A stretch of 64,000 bases of DNA from Duganella qianjiadongensis (GTDB taxonomy: Bacteria; Pseudomonadota; Gammaproteobacteria; Burkholderiales; Burkholderiaceae_D), in the NCBI RefSeq assembly GCF_009857915.1, contig NZ_WWCM01000011.1:1-64000 (forward strand), written 5' to 3'. A program made the position numbers and the translations under genes. The notes under the pieces were generated by a model, which searched no databases, was not told the origin of the DNA, and saw only the letters and a list, made by a program, of their open reading frames with translations. Positions 62,371 through 64,000 of the stretch are shown one piece after another. Positions within the stretch are counted from its first letter, which is position 1, and every line of letters begins with the position of its first letter.

Positions 62371-63134
62371 CGACTTTATCGACCGACTCCGGCAACAGCG
62401 CCGCCAACCAGAACGGCCATCAGGCCAAGATCATGGTAGTAGACGACGACGTGCGCCTGCGCGACCTGCTGCGCCGCTATCTGACCGAACAGGGTTTCAA
62501 CGTTTTCACGGCCGAAAATGCCACCGCCATGAACAAGCTCTGGCTGCGCGAGCGCTACGACCTGCTGGTGCTGGACCTGATGCTGCCCGGCGAGGACGGC
62601 CTGTCGATCTGCCGCCGCCTGCGCGGCGCGGGCGACCAGACCCCCATCATCATGCTGACTGCCAAGGGCGAAGACGTGGACCGCATCGTCGGCCTGGAAA
62701 TGGGCGCCGACGACTATCTGCCCAAGCCCTTCAACCCGCGCGAGCTGGTGGCCCGTATCGGCGCCGTGCTGCGCCGCCGTGGTCCGGACGAGATTCCGGG
62801 CGCACCGTCGGAAACCCCGCAATCGTTCGAGTTCGGCCAGTTCGTGCTCGATCTGGGCACCCGCACGCTGAAGAAAAACGGCGAAACCGTACCGCTGACC
62901 ACGGGCGAATTCTCCGTGCTCAAGGTATTTGCCCGCCATGCGCGCCAGCCGCTGTCGCGCGAAAAGCTGATGGAACTGGCCCGTGGCCGCGAATACGAAG
63001 TGTTCGACCGCAGTCTGGACGTGCAGATTTCGCGTCTGCGCAAGCTGATCGAGCCTGATCCATCGAGCCCGCTGTACATCCAGACCGTCTGGGGTCTGGG
63101 CTATGTCTTCATACCGGAGGGCCAGCCGCGCTAA
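62367..63134 (+). CDS. ompR: OmpR-family response regulator
   Basis: Regulator of 255 residues with a receiver domain (about 20-135; MVVDDDVRLR, phosphoacceptor Asp70 in LVLDLMLPGEDG, Lys in LPKPFNPRE) and a winged-helix Trans_reg_C domain (about 155-250; TTGEFSVLKVFARHARQPLSREKL). It closely resembles OmpR and is paired with an EnvZ-like kinase. Start ATG at 62367 with AGGGAT just ahead. Confidence 0.93.
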   Translation: MTTLSTDSGNSAANQNGHQAKIMVVDDDVRLRDLLRRYLTEQGFNVFTAENATAMNKLWLRERYDLLVLDLMLPGEDGLSICRRLRGAGDQTPIIMLTAKGEDVDRIVGLEMGADDYLPKPFNPRELVARIGAVLRRRGPDEIPGAPSETPQSFEFGQFVLDLGTRTLKKNGETVPLTTGEFSVLKVFARHARQPLSREKLMELARGREYEVFDRSLDVQISRLRKLIEPDPSSPLYIQTVWGLGYVFIPEGQPR

Positions 63135-63148
63135 GGCGCGCCAGTGTC

Positions 63149-64000
63149 ATGATGTCGCGTTTTTCGCTCCGGCTGGCTAGCCTGAAAAGTGGCCTGTTCT
63201 GGCGCACCTTTTTCCTGCTGGGTGCCCTCACCACCCTGAGCATGACGGCCTGGGTCGGCATGATCAGCGTGGTGCAGCACGAGCCGCAGGTGCAGCAGAT
63301 TTCCTCGCAGGTGATCTCGGTGGTCACCATCACCCACGCCGCCCTGACCCACTCGGCACCCGAATTGCGCCGCGAACTGCTGTTCGAACTGGTGGCCAAC
63401 GAAGGCATCCGCGTGTTCGCGCTGGAGGACGACGACAAGGTCGAGCCGCCACCGGCCAATGCGCTGATGCCCGATATCGAAAAGCTGGTGCGCGCCAAGC
63501 TGGGGCCCGATACGCGCTTCTCCTCCAAGGTCAATGGCACGCCCGGCTTCTGGGTCAGCTTCAAGATCGACGACGACGCCTACTGGCTGATGCTGGAACG
63601 CGAACGCATACGCGGCCTGACGGGCATACAGTGGCTGGGCTGGGCCAGCGTGGTGTCGGTGGTATCGCTGATCGGTGCTGCCTTCATTTCCAGCCTGATC
63701 AACCTGCCGCTGCGCCGGCTGACGCAGGCCACGCGCGCTTTTGCACAAGGCAGGCGCCCTGCACCACTGCCGGAAAAAGGCCCCACCGAAATCATGCAGG
63801 CCAACCGCAGCTTCAACCAGATGGTGGTGCAGCTGCAGCAGGTGGAATCGGACCGCGCCGTCATTCTGGCGGGGATTTCGCACGATCTGCGCACGCCGCT
63901 GGCGCGCATGCAGCTGGAAGTGGAAATGGCCGATCTGTCGAAGGAGGCACGCGAAGGCATGCAGTCCGACATCGCCCAGATGGACGACATCATCGGCCAG
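63149..64000 (+). CDS. envZ: EnvZ-like sensor histidine kinase, cut by window end
   Basis: Open to the window end (284 codons seen). It has TM1 (about 18-38), a periplasmic domain (about 40-150), TM2 (about 155-178), HAMP (about 178-232) and the H box ISHDLRTPLAR with phospho-His245. The catalytic ATPase domain lies beyond the window. It follows ompR by 14 bp. The ATG at 63149 or 63152 may be used. The symbol is by similarity and gene order. Confidence 0.88.
   Translation, partial: MMSRFSLRLASLKSGLFWRTFFLLGALTTLSMTAWVGMISVVQHEPQVQQISSQVISVVTITHAALTHSAPELRRELLFELVANEGIRVFALEDDDKVEPPPANALMPDIEKLVRAKLGPDTRFSSKVNGTPGFWVSFKIDDDAYWLMLERERIRGLTGIQWLGWASVVSVVSLIGAAFISSLINLPLRRLTQATRAFAQGRRPAPLPEKGPTEIMQANRSFNQMVVQLQQVESDRAVILAGISHDLRTPLARMQLEVEMADLSKEAREGMQSDIAQMDDIIGQ

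Overview
The window looks like chromosomal DNA of a flagellated beta-proteobacterium of the Oxalobacteraceae (Janthinobacterium/Massilia/Duganella-like). This rests on the high GC content with strong GC3 bias, an flhDC master operon joined to motAB and a full che cluster, a PEP-CTERM-tagged secreted protein (an exosortase marker), kynurenine-type tryptophan degradation, and the succinylase branch of lysine synthesis (dapC, dapD, dapE) next to prmB. The genus call is inference. I saw no tRNA, rRNA, insertion sequence, prophage or CRISPR array. Nearly all of the window is densely packed core or lineage-specific genes.

Region 1 (348-14712, all minus strand) is the motility control block. In transcription order it reads flhD, flhC, a membrane methyltransferase, motA, motB, a CheZ-like protein, cheY, cheA, cheW, an MCP, cheR, cheD, cheB, a second cheY, cheZ and a degenerate EAL-HDOD protein. 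Upstream of flhD, 14713-15322 holds two tandem sequences that match FliA (sigma-28) promoters with exact 11-base spacers and point at flhD. They are followed by a leader with three hairpins, the last one terminator-like. This is the most striking regulatory region here. The CheZ-like protein keeps the CheZ Asp/Gln catalytic spacing and a CheZ-like acidic tail, so the locus may encode two CheY-P phosphatases and two CheYs.

Region 2 (15323-29180) holds kynU-kynA, a CHRD/PEP-CTERM protein, a CocE/NonD hydrolase, htpG with a near-consensus heat-shock promoter, a MocR regulator divergent from a RidA-like gene, a LysN-like aminotransferase with a strong terminator, and a response regulator-PAS-GGDEF cyclase. 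Region 3 (27618-33646) is a minus-strand operon of an alkyl-DHAP-synthase-like flavoenzyme, a GlpD-like dehydrogenase and an FGGY kinase, with a divergent AraC regulator. Region 4 (33700-42152) is housekeeping and mixed: SRPBCC, a 66-aa protein, an M16 peptidase, SUI1/YciH, a DEAD-box helicase, an M19 dipeptidase variant and a DUF4153 membrane protein.

Region 5 (42324-55999) carries the lysine genes dapC-dapD and later yffB-dapE-prmB plus an ABC-F ATPase. Between them lie a PilU-type ATPase, a three-gene overlapping operon (YfiN-like cyclase, TonB-dependent receptor, YfiR-like regulator) and an Aer-like chemoreceptor. The cyclase-receptor-YfiR operon looks like a YfiBNR system in which a TonB-dependent receptor takes the place of YfiB. 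Region 6 (56071-64000) has an orphan CheW, an alpha-methylacyl-CoA racemase-like protein, two tandem FapA/DUF342 paralogues, a small secreted protein, and an ompR-envZ-like pair with direct repeats in the ompR upstream region. The kinase gene runs off the window.
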